Counted from the first letter of the stretch, positions 15,301 to 26,404 are shown. The stretch: 64,000 bases of DNA from Tubulanus polymorphus (GCF_964204645.1 NC_134034.1:5141414-5205413); one strand, 5' to 3'. Notes: generated from the sequence alone by a model not told the origin. Numbers and translations are program-made.

Positions 15301-18300
15301 AATCGCCGAGAACCCATGGCATAGGCCAATGACCATGCAGTCCATGGGGTACAAGCTTCACATCGATGATTCAACACGAGTGTTTTGAAGCTGTTCACAG
15401 ACTGAACCTTAAGGCCAATTACTAGCTGTACCCTGAGGGGCTATGGCTTACGATTGACCAAGTGGAACACGAAAACAATATTCACCAGCGGAAGAACGAC
15501 AATTACGCAAGACTAATTATGGGCATTTTGGACTTAACAATTTTGATCCCGTGAGACAATGACATAAAACAACTAAAACGACAAACAAAATCAGAAGCTG
15601 CTATATAAGTTTTTCAAATTTCAGGTCAGTACAGTTTAAACCAGGACGGCCAGTTACAGTTGAAATCAAGTTCATCAACTGAGTGAATGTGGCTTTCAAT
15701 AGTTTCATTCATCAGATAGGATATCTTTTAATAGTAAAGCAATTTAGGCCCAAGCTTAAAACGGTTTTAAATGTGACGCCATGTCTTCGCATGACCATTC
15801 GACAATTAAAATATGGGTCCGTTGATGCACGTCTGTGTGCACGCGGTAAAAACACTTATCTTCTCTGTGGGAAACGTTATCTATTACTATACGTAATTGA
15901 TACATATATGGTTGACGGATAAAGCGTTATTGCAGACAATGCAATCGACTCGCGTCGTGCACTAAGTATTAAGAATATCAAAATCATCAATGTTGCAAAC
16001 TTAATACAAGATACGGGCTCCAACGATTGCTAACGTAAGGGCATAAAAGATGACGGGTTCAATTGATGACACTTAATACCAACTTTAATTACTTAAGATT
16101 AGTTCTCAGTGTTGATCAAAACACGGATCTCGGGCGTATACTGCGTGTGGTGTTATCACTGCAGAAAATAGTGGATGCACGCTACCTGCAGTGATATTAT
16201 CGGGGCAGAAATCTCAGCTGGCCAATTAATTTACGCTGGTTTTTACGTAGAGAGTGGCGACTGCCTGAAACAGCAAAGAATGATCCGGTCTTATCCGAAT
16301 TCCAAAAGTTCTCACTGCTTAGTTGTGTCCGGAGCACTCCCAATTCGCTCGGCATTAGGGGTGAATATCGCGCGTGCTGTGCGATCAATATCTTCATGTA
16401 CAAACGTGTTCTGTGTTACACACACACAGCCAGTGTATTGAGCGTCGCCGTAGTAAATCACTACAGCGGCTTGAACTAACGAGAACCGTTGACTATTTTA
16501 AAACCAAATTTGAGCACTTATAAATATCAGAATCAAATATAAACCAAGCTGCGCCATCTACACCAAGTACAGAATATATGTGCCAATTTACAGCACAGAA
16601 TTATCGGTCCACACAAACAGTTTAAATCGACCGACCGACTGACCGACCGACCGACAGACAGACAGACAGACAGTGAAACAGTCTGACGATGAAACCCATC
16701 AAAAATCAAATAAAAAACAGTATGCAGTAGCTAGGCCTACAATTTCTATATCGCTTAAAACTAACAATGTTACAGCCGCGCACAGCATAACATTTGTTTC
16801 ACCAAAACAGAAAACACGTTTTTCACAAAACATTTTGAGTGAAAGTTTTGAAAGTTCAAAGCAAAATGGAATCCATGGAGACAAAAATGAACTCAGTTAT
16901 TTACATAACTTTTTTGTAATGCCATGTGATGCATTTTCTGAAATTACGTCCAAATCAATAAGCCTACAATTTACACTAGTAGCTGTTGGAATCCCTACTA
17001 CGGGAAGCTGATCATTTGACAGCCCGTGAATAGGGGTATCCGTGGTTTATCTGACAGAGATACTGCGAAACAGGGATATCACTAGATTCTAAGATAAGAG
17101 TCCTTTTCATGAATCTGAGAATGAGCATGTCCTACCATGCACCCAACTGTGGTCAAATATGGGCATTAACTAACTTTCCTTATGAACAGATGACAGCATA
17201 TATCAAACATTGTGAACTAAGACACTAATGATACACTGTACCATGGAGAAAACTCAGTAATCATAGATGTTACACCGCACTACAATGGACAGTGAATTTC
17301 TGAATTTACTCCCAGCATTGTCAGGGTAAGAATGCATTAGCACTGAGATATGCTAATACGATACATCAGAATGAATAAATAACTTACGAGTGAGAATCGG
17401 CGCATTTCGTTTCGCAACTAGTGCAACTTTAATCGCTTCAGATGATTGAGTCTGTACTAGAATCTCGTCGGCGAAATCTCCAAGAGAATCAGCTATAAAT
17501 CTGACGGTAAACTGACAACTCATTCCTGGAGCGACTAACCCACTATCACCCGGGAACTGTCCTAATCCAACTGAGAAATAATTCGACTTGGGTGGCACAA
17601 CACGACATGGTTGTAAAACAGAGCTCACATTTTTCAACTCGAGAGTTTGTTCATAGGCTTGTCCAACTTTATACTCATTGAATCGAATAATCGGGGGCGA
17701 TGCCAGAAATATCGGTATTTTTTTATCAACGGTTTTCGTCGTTTTTGGTTTGATGCCGATTTCTTTCGGTGGTTTATTGCGCGGTTTCAGTAGGCTTCGC
17801 GTTTCACCAATCTCAGCACGTGACACCTGATGGCGAGGATTTTTCAAGAAGTTTGTTCGCGCTTCGAGATTCGCGAGATCGATACGGTTTTGTTCACGTT
17901 GAAACTCGCTTGTGTGTTCCTGCCATAAGTTATTCATCGGTTTCTGAAATAACACAAAATTTAGCGATCAGAATTAAAGATCCTCTATTAGCAGAAAATT
18001 CTCAAGTGATGGGAGATGGGAGGAGATGGGAATAAAATGAAGTGATCAAATTTCCAATAGCTGCGAATCCTAAGGCGATACCTGAATTTGGGTATGATAT
18101 CGAGCTTAAACGTATGTACGTAGTAGGTTTTTTTTTACACCCTCAACCCGGTAAGCGCCACGCAGGGCATTTTAAGCGGCTTCAATGTTTCTTTTTCCCA
18201 TTGGGGGTGAGACCAGAGAAGAACCTTTCGACCAAGAAACTTTGTCGCCACCAGGTTTGAACCCATAAACCCAGGATTGACGAGACCAGTGACTGGCGGC

Positions 18301-21267
18301 TTTAACCAACAAATTACGGTATAAAGACTTAAAGCTCTAACTTATGTGGAAGGCTGTAGTACATGCTTCTTTGTCAGCCTTGCTAAATTGTATGGTGCCA
18401 GTATTGTGGCGTGTTTTATCATCCATCACCTATTTGGCGGTTCTGGCGTTTGAGTTGCCATATTCGCTGATAGTGGGAAGCAATAAATCACTGATACTTG
18501 TCGATCATTTATTTCTTCAGTCTCATAGGCCCTACGTTGTGGATTTGGCTTGCAGATGGGGTAACAAGACGAAAATCAAATTCAGAGCAGTTCAAGAACT
18601 TGTGACAGCCACCTTTATGTTTGAGAAGTGCATTAAATCCAGAATCTATCTAAATCTAATAGGCATTTCCGGCCATTCAACCTATAGTCATCAAATATAG
18701 GAACCAGATACGCACCAACATTGATCGATCAAAGTAGGAATTATCAGTTTCAGTGTCCGAACATTCACTGTGGCCGTGAAAATCTTGTTCCTCCGCAACA
18801 TCAAACTCAACAGATGCCTCATAATCATTTGTCACATGACTTTTGTTGCTATATGATGTGGACTGTCGATTCAAAACAGATGAAGTGTCTCGAGCGTAAT
18901 CAGGGACAGAGGGGGCTGCAATAAAAGAACAATGATCCATGTACATTATGAAATTTACTGGTTCTAGATGACAGTACATCCTAGTCGAGGTAACTTAATT
19001 CCAAATTTGTCTCCGAGTTAAGTTTTCTATAGTTCAAAATGGTTTGAAATCCGATTCATTTTCAATTTCATTTTACGCAATCAGCACTTGCCAGGTAGAC
19101 AGAACAGTAGGCTAATCCAAAATATACATAACACGGTCAGGACACATTTCAGGGAAAAAACCCATCCCCATCTATTCTACTTATGTATGGATCTTTATTG
19201 CATTTTGTCAAAAAACTGAAATGAAAAGATGGTGATCTCAGGATGAACCCAGACGTATTATGCATTAAGCTAATTCCAGGCTGCAGCGTATAGGTATTCA
19301 TTGAAATCATCTGGGTCCAGTTCCACAGTTCTGAGTTAAGATTTGACTTTGGGTTAAAACATTCAAAATGAACTAATTTTAACTCTAACTCACAACTGTG
19401 GAACTGGGTCCTGTATTTTGTTGTAAAAACCAGCAAAAATAAAGAATTAAACTAAATTAGTAGGCCTATTTGACCTATCGACCCAATTCTATGGGTCATT
19501 TTCAAAAAACTGATCGTGGAACATCCACATAGTAATTGTTCTATTTCATTCAGATCCCTCCATATCCAACACTGTTGTGGCTGTTTTGATGCAGAGTTCC
19601 TATCACATACTAGGCCTAGAAAATATCATTCCCATGAAAACTAGATTGGCTCAGTTCCTACTGGTAGTGGGGTGGGAGTGATAGACTGATACATACCACT
19701 AGGAGGAGGCACTGTTGGTATCTGTTCTGAGGTATAATCATTTGGAGTAATTAGGTTATGCTTCCTGAGAAGTTCATTGTTGATACACGACCTGAAATGA
19801 GTTGGAGGAGGGGGTAATCCAATTGGGTAACCTCGACAGGTGCTGTTGAGTTTGTCTAATTCACGTTCATCAGCGACCATTGCCCGAGCCTGAGATTCCA
19901 TTATGTGCCGTTCCAACATTGTAGCTTCTAACATTCTTCTTTCATGTTCCTCGTGAACCTGATAAAAGAAATAAGTATTAGGCCTACCGGTATTAACAGT
20001 GATTAACCGTTACGTCAAGCAACTGTTACCCCCAAAAAACTTAACAATCATCAAGCAATTATTGATAAAAACGAAGTAAAAAATGTTAAAATTAGTCAAC
20101 TTTACTCATGGAACTCTGATTGATTGATTACTACTAGCAAGAGAGAAATCAAGATGAATGTAATCAATTTATTTGGATAATTTTGTGACTGTCTCACAAC
20201 ATAATAAATCCCGTAATACACGCAAACCAAAGCACACAGCGCGCTCGGTTGGCACAAGTTTTAATTGGCAATCGTAAGCCCGAAAAATTTTGTAATTCAT
20301 GCTTCTGAAGACGCGTTCTGTGGACTTCTCAGGGCCTCAATAAATAAAACTTCAACTGCCTAAACTGAAAGCTAAAGTTGACCTTCTTTGCAATTAAATC
20401 ATGGCATCAGCAACCGCTTCTTTCCTAGCTGTGGTTAGCTGTACTGGTATGGTTGACTGTCACCCGTGCCACTTGGAAGACTAGGTAAAATTATTTTTGC
20501 ATTTTCATTGAAGAAGGATGTATTGGAGAACCAGGGGCCGGTTATACAAAAATGTATACATGCAACTTTATCCGCCGTATAACTTTATCCAGGCTAGTTA
20601 ATTTTCCAATAAGTTATCCATCCGGATTAGAGTTATACGCCGGATAAGAGTAATCCACCTTTTAAACAAGTTTAACTGGCCCCAGGTATAAAGAAAAATA
20701 CCGCGTAATATAAAAATAACGCAGCGTATATAATTAGACGAAAACAATGACGGTATAAAGAAAAATACCAACGCAGCGTATATAATTAGACAAAAACAAC
20801 GACGTGAGAAGGTTATTGCGCATGAGTCTGATATCTATAGGATCAATGTGAACTAAACCTTTGTCTTTATATATGCTTGTAGTTTTTTTGGCAACTTTTT
20901 AATTTTTCGAAGCAGCTTTAACTGTCGCACGTGCGGCAATTGCGATAGCGTGGATGAGTCAGCTGAGAATGGCAAAAATGGCGCTAACTGGAAGAATATC
21001 CACTTCCAAAAGATATAGGCCTGGAGCATTTCACCGACTTACCCTTTGTAAAGCAGCCACATATCGCTGATGGAAGGCGCTAGCACCGCCCCTAGACACG
21101 TTCAGGTTTCGTATGGTATCCGATTCAACACGATCACGTGTGAAAACGTCACGAAATTGTTGAGCTAAAATATGACTGACATGTTGCGACCTGCCAGATG
21201 AGGGTCTCTGCAGATACATAGGAGGCTCATGGCTGCTGGGATTTGTGGTGGCAACAGTTGCTTCCAT
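375..21267 (-). CDS. DLEC1: DLEC1/CFAP81-like ciliary protein, 18 exons, C-terminus beyond left edge
   Basis: Exons in transcript order: 21267-21043, 19958-19697, 18915-18716, 17943-17388, 15034-14901, 13519-12895, 12715-12470, 12258-12128, 11335-11034, 8772-8619, 7611-7376, 7033-6842, 6608-6457, 6158-5781, 5418-5177, 4936-4814, 2997-2815 and 554-375. All have GT-AG borders and compatible phases, giving about 1507 codons; human DLEC1 has about 1755. Landmarks shared with vertebrate DLEC1 are an N-terminal helix (MLERHIMESQARA), ELLRKHNLI, FLKNPR, MICDNCQVR, EVRDFHSVL, FGLVRLGE, NTSPCDIRLDW and GYALGFLSL. Repeated beta-rich modules fit ASH/MSP Ig-like domains. Known of the family: the Chlamydomonas homologue FAP81 belongs to central-pair C1 projections, and vertebrate DLEC1 is linked to sperm and ciliary function and called a tumour suppressor. 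The start is the first Met of an open exon that gives the expected N-terminal length. Identity is firm; individual acceptors at exons 9 and 11 are less so. Confidence 0.95.
701..1191. repeat. Dispersed element with TTAACCCATTAGCACTCA-type terminus (copy 1)
   Basis: The left end reads TAACCCATTAGCACTCAGG. The right end reads TGAGTGCTAAATGGGG, an imperfect inverted copy. The interior is shared with 8138-8335, including the 'tttgctgtttattttcatgc' stretch and the 'gatgaggtggg' stretch. The right arm matches 62597-62690 in reverse complement. A tRNA-like B box (GGTTCGAATCC) lies near 1065, perhaps a short nested SINE piece. It is a non-coding nonautonomous element in a DLEC1 intron. Confidence 0.65.
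1192..2814. other. DLEC1 intron sequence, no gene recognised
   Basis: This is the 3' part of the intron between the exons at 2997-2815 and 554-375. The stretch at about 1360-2190 repeats short phrases about the 'gcgatttgctgccgat / cgccgacaat' theme and looks like an old repeat. I find no ORF with recognisable homology. Confidence 0.4.
3383..4777. repeat. Element with AGCTCCGCTGTG termini and about 150-bp internal tandem units (copy 2)
   Basis: The right end has CACAGCGGAGCTAATA with the same hairpin and GACGGACGACGACGGAC run as copy 1. A decayed opposite terminus (AGCTCTGCTGTTTT) lies at about 3383. Between them, divergent tandem units of about 150 bp each repeat phrases such as 'aaaacggctctataactttt', 'ccaagtttcgtcaa', 'gacaagtagcgattta' and 'gtacagcgccccct'. 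It lies entirely inside the intron between the DLEC1 exons at 4936-4814 and 2997-2815. Confidence 0.72.
7760..7875. repeat. Fragment of dispersed repeat with 'gtccaaggacaccatgcc' motif
   Basis: Related stretches occur at 10472-10530 and 27460-27740, with isolated tail pieces ('gaacgcaatagcccgc', 'ccaagtgggctaaaa') at 300-345, 8505-8560 and 27960-27980. The shared order of phrases suggests one noncoding family broken into pieces. It lies in a DLEC1 intron. Confidence 0.5.
8138..8335. repeat. Dispersed element with TTAACCCATTAGCACTCA terminus (copy 2, truncated)
   Basis: It starts TTAACCCATTAGCACTCAGG and runs parallel to 701-905 (same 'tgctgtttattttcatgcat' and 'aggtgggtcaccgaaattgt' blocks). 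The match fades near 8335, before any right terminus. It lies in a DLEC1 intron. Confidence 0.65.
8773..11033. other. Large DLEC1 intron, no gene recognised
   Basis: This is the intron between the exons at 11335-11034 and 8772-8619. It contains a repeat fragment at 10472-10530 and a low-complexity CAT/TAATCATTATC-rich stretch at about 10570-10790. I see nothing coding on either strand that resembles a known family. Confidence 0.5.
13520..14900. other. DLEC1 intron, no gene recognised
   Basis: This is the intron between the exons at 15034-14901 and 13519-12895. The only structure I notice is a perfect 22-bp palindrome at 13630-13651 centred on AATGCATT. The short ORFs here show no family signature. 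Confidence 0.5.
15035..17387. other. DLEC1 intron with GACC/GACA microsatellite
   Basis: This is the intron between the exons at 17943-17388 and 15034-14901. A tetranucleotide run of GACC changing to GACA occupies about 16630-16672. The rest is unannotated intron; the ORFs at 16175-16441 and 16673-17011 lack recognisable motifs. Confidence 0.55.
18120..18315 (-). repeat. Possible tRNA-derived SINE fragment
   Basis: On the minus strand, an A-box-like GCCAGTCACTGG (about 18288-18299) is followed about 35 bases later by a B-box-like GGGTTCAAACC (about 18255-18265). That is the spacing of an RNA polymerase III promoter. The rest does not fold convincingly as a tRNA. It lies in a DLEC1 intron. 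The call rests only on the boxes. Confidence 0.3.
19312..19411. repeat. Short MITE with GTTCCACAG inverted termini
   Basis: The ends are near-inverted repeats (GGGTCCAGTTCCACAG and CTGTGGAACTGGGTCC), and the interior also pairs (TGAGTTAAG with an AACTC stretch). A related copy lies at about 48325-48440, with the same 'gagttaagatttgact' and 'aactcacaactgtggaactg' blocks. About 100 bp, noncoding, in a DLEC1 intron. Confidence 0.6.
20534..20683. repeat. MITE with GGGGCCGGTTA...AACTGGCCCC termini
   Basis: This is a 150-bp element with inverted ends, in the first intron of the DLEC1 gene. Its termini resemble those of the PIF/Harbinger element at 56204-61967 (GGGGCYGGTTG), so it may be a nonautonomous relative. 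The interior has inverted CCGGATAA-type motifs around an off-centre hairpin. Confidence 0.55.
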
Positions 21268-21464
21268 TTTGAAAATCCTTCAACTTTTACTGGAATTGAA
21301 AAGGAAAATGTCCAACGAGATCAGACCATTATTCCATTATCTTCTCTATCCAGTCGTAGAAATGAGTAATTTGAGCGTTCGGTCCATGTATAGGGTAGTC
21401 TAGTACCTAGCTGTCGTTCCCCAAACAACGTCTAGGGCGGCAGTGCTCATGAGCACTTTCAAAA

Positions 21465-21508
21465 TGAGGGACGAAAATTAATCTTGAAAGGTTAATTTTC
21501 GTCCCTCA
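21465..21508. other. Perfect 17-bp stem hairpin upstream of DLEC1
   Basis: TGAGGGACGAAAATTAA at 21465-21481 is followed by its exact reverse complement at 21492-21508, with a 10-base loop. A third partial copy, TGAGGGACGA, follows at 21512. It lies about 200 bp upstream of the DLEC1 start codon, next to a 14-bp palindrome (GTGCTCATGAGCAC, 21443-21456). It could be a regulatory structure or a small foldback remnant. Confidence 0.6.
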
Positions 21509-21805
21509 CTTTGAGGGACGAGGCTTTGAGCGTCTATTTCACCCCTTAAAACACCATTAACTTTCCTCAAACTGATTGTCCTGTAATCCGATGGAAATTA
21601 ACTATTGTCTGCGAGCATAAATTGATAGGCCTAATCCAAAGTAGCTTTTCATGATCGCAGTATCTCAAAACTTTTGACTAGTCGCCTCAAAAAATAGTTG
21701 AAGTGAAGCAACATAACAAATATGGCGGCTTTTTGTGTTGCATGATCAGAGTGTAAGTTACGGATTGGACTTGAACTTGGACTGATATTGATGCCAATGC
21801 AGATA

Positions 21806-22628
21806 CATTATAACCTCTCTATAGTGAACGCTTGGGGTTCCGGAAGAAATGTTCACTATAGAGAGGCGTTCACTAAATAGAGGTAGCAGATATTTGCATC
21901 ACGCCACCTACCAGCAGTTTGAGTAACTACTCCCAATATGAAGCATTAATCCAAAACCAAGTAAAACACAGACTTCATTACTTTTAAAGCATTATATATT
22001 TTGGATTAGGCCTATCAATGACACCTGACGATGATCTTTAGGGTGAGATCGAAATGTCGTGTCTTTATATATTCTAGATTTAATAAATTAAGTCTGGTTT
22101 TTAAATTCTTTTAATCTGTAAATAGTGGGATTTTATCTTATTATCCGTTCACCACGTTTGAGTACACTTATTTAGTCAATACATTGCTACATATGATCCA
22201 AGGATTGTTATCATAATTCAGTTTAACAAACATTCAGAGTAAAGTATTCATTTAACAATAACAACTGCCCATTCATAAATACAGTCACAAATTAACCTTA
22301 GTAACTGCCTAAGGACTATTCGCGACAATTAGCCCTTGAATGACCATGAGTTATGAACATATGGTATATGATGAACACCTATACTGATAACAATGAGTCT
22401 ACTTGCAAATTTTGACTGTCTAGACATTCTGGGATGGGGCCACTGTTCACTATAGAGAGGGATAATGCTCATTTTGTACCAGAAAAAGTGTTCACTATAG
22501 AGAGGTGTTCACTAAATGGAGGTTCTGTTTAATTGAAAATGAATAGGGAAAATTTGGTTCCGGGCAAAAAGTGTTCACTAAGGGAGGTGTTCACTAAATA
22601 GAGGTGTTCACTAAGGGAGGTTTTACTC
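21806..22628. mobile_element. Nonautonomous Tc1/mariner-pogo-like element with TA flanks
   Basis: It is bounded by TA on both sides (21804-21805 and 22629-22630). Inverted ends read CATTATAACCTCTCTATAG and, from the right, GAGTAAAACCTCCCTTAG. Subterminal copies of GTTCACTATAGAGAGG, GTTCACTAAATAGAGG or GTTCACTAAGGGAGG recur at both ends, at least eight in total. TA target choice and ACCTC termini fit the IS630-Tc1-mariner superfamily. I see no transposase. Confidence 0.68.
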
Positions 22629-23344
22629 TATTATTCTTGTTTCAAATTCCTAAGGTGAAATTCACCAAAATTAATGCGTTTTATCAACAAAAAATAATAT
22701 TTAGAGTAGGCCTAATTTTAGAGAGACATACTAAATTTATACATTTTATCAATTTAGTCCGAAATGAAAATCCCATCTGCGGCAATAAATTCAATTCAAA
22801 TCAAATCAATAAATTCTCCTGTTCCGATTTAAATCATAAAAAATATTATTATAAAACACGTTTTCAAAGTCAACAAGGTAACTAATTAATTCATTTGAGT
22901 ACAAAGGTTTGATTTGACACTAAAATCCGTTGTTGCATTGCAATAAACAGGAGTTAACCGTCCTCTATATGACAGTTTAGCGTCAGATGTTGTAGGGAAC
23001 CCGTAACAATGACTGGTATTCAGATTATGTAGACCTAGGGTAACATTGTTCCTACAGATTGGTCTTTCCAGAATTTTAGGGGTTTTTTAGGGAATGTTTA
23101 CCTAAATTTTAGGAGTCAATTATCCGAGACGAGTGCTTATCTATTGTGTCATTTAGACCGGTTTAATCAATGTTGTGTGAACGCACCTATTTGGACTGAC
23201 CTAAAAAAGAGCGAATTGGGTCCGTTCCAAATTTTGGGGCACACTAAATCGGTCTTAGTTGGAGAGAAACTTGTGCCAGGTCTGGTCTTAATCATACTCT
23301 GCAGTTATACTGTGGTTTGTGAAAATATCCGATCGTGAGTGAAA

Positions 23345-23402
23345 CTAAACCACACAGTCACACACGCACACGCACACGCACACACACACACACACACACA
23401 CA
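23345..23402. repeat. CA dinucleotide microsatellite
   Basis: A nearly uninterrupted (CA)n tract with a few G substitutions. Confidence 0.9.
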
Positions 23403-23434
23403 GATTACTACTGTCGTACTGATGACGGCTAAAC

Positions 23435-23695
23435 TCCAGAACAGGTAAAAGTAGATCTGTGGGTCCAACATTTTCACTGAGAAAAGTATTAATACGCGCA
23501 GATCGATAGAAGGAGGCACGTGAAGTAATTTTCAGAAGTCAACAATCGGCAATCAGAAACCTGATAGTCGACCGTTTCTCGGGTAGACAATCGGCAATCA
23601 GAAACCTGATAGTCGACAATTTCTCGGGTCGACAATCAGCAATCAGAAACCTGATAGTCGACCATTTCTAGATTCGACAATCGGCAATAAGATGA
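23435..23695. repeat. Dispersed repeat carrying about 45-bp tandem units (copy 1)
   Basis: It begins with 'ctccagaacaggtaaaagta', then about 90 bp shared almost exactly with 49205-49315. Tandem units of about 45 bp follow, built on 'caatcagaaacctgatagtc' with CGACCATTTCTCGGG. The second copy is at 49205-49550. Each unit has a short internal inverted repeat. Noncoding. Confidence 0.72.
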
Positions 23696-24007
23696 TATAG
23701 GCCTAGATGCTGTGATTTTGAGGGTGAAATAGATGCTGTGATTGTGAGGGTGAAATAGATGCTGTGACTGGTCGACTATCGGGTTTTTGACGGCAATTTG
23801 AAACCAAACCACTCACCTCATTTAGCCTAAGATGGAACTAGGCCTATATTACCTATTAGGCTATGGAGTTGAACCCTGACGACGATATTTCCGACTTCGT
23901 CTCAGGTAGTCAGTAACCTGACTGTGGTTTAGTTTGACGATCAGATATTTTCACAAAAGCCCATCCGATTTTAAAACGCTTACCACCAATGATCTAATGT
24001 CTATTTC

Positions 24008-24567
24008 AACCTGACTTGAGAGCATTCCGGGTGGCCTAGCTCAGTCAGTTTTAGTATCGATGGCAGATCATTTCACATCTAGGCCTATAATATCACTCAA
24101 CAGTGAACTTCTATTTAGATAAAAGTCTTATTAGGACAGGCAGATGACCTAAAATATTGCTTTTTAATCCACTTTAAACTGTATTGAAGGATATCCAAAA
24201 AATCTGCATTAAGTCTGAAATTAAGAGGGGTTCATATAAGAGAAAAGAGACTCCATGATTTGAAAGTTCAACAATATTCTCCATGCCTACCGTACCAACT
24301 GAAGTTTGGTATGTGGGCATGGAAACATATTGTTAAACTTTCATTTTCAAATCATGGAGTTTTCTCTTCATTTGACCCCTTTCTATCAGTGAAGAATTTT
24401 TGGATATCCTTTAATACAGTTTCAAATGGATTAAAAATAATATCTAGGTCGACTGCCCGTCCTTTCAGGTCCTATTAAGACCTTTATCAGGTATGTACTA
24501 CCAAAAATTAGCGAGCTAATATTAGGCCACCCCGGAATGCTCTCAAGTAGAAGTCACTGTCAGGTTG
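24008..24567. mobile_element. Foldback element, about 560 bp, arms about 270 bp
   Basis: The left arm (24008-24290) is imperfectly complementary to the right arm (24305-24567). Matching blocks are CAACCTGAC ... TTGAGAGCATTCCGG, GGATATCCAAAAA, CTCCATGATTTGAAA and ACAATAT with CCATGCC. The centre is a short loop near CCAACTGAAGTTTGG. No coding sequence, and no clear target duplication at the edges. Confidence 0.65.
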
Positions 24568-24569
24568 GA

Positions 24570-25914
24570 GAGATAGAGACATTGAATTTGTAGGTAACAA
24601 CTAACTTTACATCTCAGGGACGGAGCCTGGATATCATATTGATAACCGTAATTCGTTAGCAGAACTATTCAGGCCTTGTCTTCGCATCTTGGAGCTACTA
24701 ACCTGCATACTAACCGTTAGGCCTACTTCCATAATACGGCGGCCGCCATATTGACTATTGTTTACGAGTAACCATAGAGCTTTATAACAAACTGTAGTAG
24801 GCTAGATGGCGCTTATGGGAGGCCCATTCCCGCTCCGATAATAGAACGTTTCGTCTATTAATCTGTACTTTGATAAAATGGCATAGTCTAACTACTAGTG
24901 ACGTCAAAATGTCGCGAAGAATGTCAAAGTTTAACGGTAAAATAGTGTAATTAATGTCGGCTAACTGACACAAGGCGTACTCAGTACTGAATTGAGCCGT
25001 CGAATGCCGTCACTGTTTAGTTAGGGTAGGCCTCTGTTCTAAAATCATTTTTTTAGCTATTTCGTGATAAAACCCTCGGAAAATGGGCGGTTTAGCCGTC
25101 GGTAGATCGTCGAAATACTGCATCGTTTTCCGACGTTTTATCGACATTTTTTAACCGTCTTCGATAATTCGTAGGAACTGTAAATTTTGCGACGATAAAC
25201 CGATGATTAACCGCGGCTGGTGGCGCCTTCACCCAGTCCTGAGAATGGCCGGTTCGCGAAGCTCCGTATACTTATACTAAAGAGCTCGCGTGAACCACCC
25301 ACCCAGTCACGTAGTCGTTATTTTAGGCCTACTCGAAATTGCCGACTGGCGCTCAGTCGGCACTTTAACCACTCGGTCCTCGGCAACTACTCATCCGATT
25401 TCAATAAATAAACTACCTACACTGACCTTATGTTGTTATCTTTTCATTGTTTACACCCCAAAGAATATATTTGAAGTTCAAGTGGCTGGAAATTAAATAT
25501 TTTAGTACCGCTTTTGTTTTACTAAAAAACGGTTCCTCGCGAGACTCACCCGCATGAAAAAATCAATATCTTAGCAACACAACAATAGATACCGCTTTGC
25601 GCGACTCGTGGATATTTGACAAGTCATGAAAAATCGTTTCATACACAAAATACGATGACAAAATGACTAAATAAACACAACAGTAAGAACAAGAAAGATC
25701 AGAGGTTTGCAATGATGGTTTATTTTTTGAAATCGGATGAATGAGAGCTGAGTAGTGATGATATAATTAGAGTTGAATTAAAAAGAATTTAAAATCACCG
25801 CGTATATGGCTTCCGCGACTTAGTGTCCGGGGTGGTTCAAGTCCAGTATAGCGTGGAATAGTTCCCCGCTCAAGGATACATTTTTAGAAAAGGAGTAATT
25901 CGGCTGCGTACTTT
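24570..25914. other. Intergenic stretch, no gene recognised
   Basis: Both strands were examined. It is somewhat CG-containing around 25080-25250 (several TCGTCGAAA/CGACG motifs), but no ORF shows a known domain or convincing exon structure. It could hold a promoter or an unrecognised short exon. Confidence 0.4.
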
Positions 25915-25918
25915 TCAA

Positions 25919-26345
25919 GACAAACCGACATACCAACAAACCGACGAACCGACAAACCGACGAACCGACAAACCGACGAACCGACAAACCGACATACCGT
26001 TAAACCGACAAACTCGTATTCCCTCGATCCAGCCACGGGTAATCCACGGAAAAACCCTGTCCGTCGATCCTAGCCACATTATATAAGGGTAATCCACGCA
26101 ACCACACAGCCCCTCGATCCCGGCCACTTTATAAAAGGGTAATCCACGCACCACACAGCCCCTCGATCCCAGCCACTTTATATAAGGGTAATCCACGCAA
26201 CCACGCAGCCCCTCGATCCCAGCCACTTTATATAAGGGTAATCAACGCAACCACACAGCCCCTCGATCCCAGCCACTTTATAAAAGGGTAATCCACGCGC
26301 CACACAGCCCCTCGATCCCAGCCACTTTATATAAGGGTAATCCAT
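25919..26345. repeat. Tandem repeats: 8/16-bp CCGACAAA array then about 50-bp minisatellite
   Basis: The first part (to about 26010) repeats CCGACAAA/CCGACGAA. From about 26020, seven roughly 50-bp units each contain CCTCGATCC(C)AGCCAC, TTTATATAAGGGTAATCCACGC and CACACAGCC. Some units lack two bases or carry AAAA for TATA. The array stays open in one frame on the minus strand (25915-26226), which I take as a by-product of repetition. Confidence 0.85.
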
Positions 26346-26404
26346 TATAGCACTAAATAGGCTACCACTGACACTAAGGTTCTCAGTGAAGTGGCGCCAC
26401 GGTT

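Noticed and set aside
18344-18700. 118-codon plus-strand ORF
   Set aside because: It lies in the DLEC1 intron next to exon 3 and has no recognisable homology or splice partners.
19641-19696. Coding continuation of DLEC1 exon 2 to a stop at 19641
   Set aside because: A GTATGT donor after 19697 restores phase with exon 3 and the protein match ends there; the rest is intron read-through.
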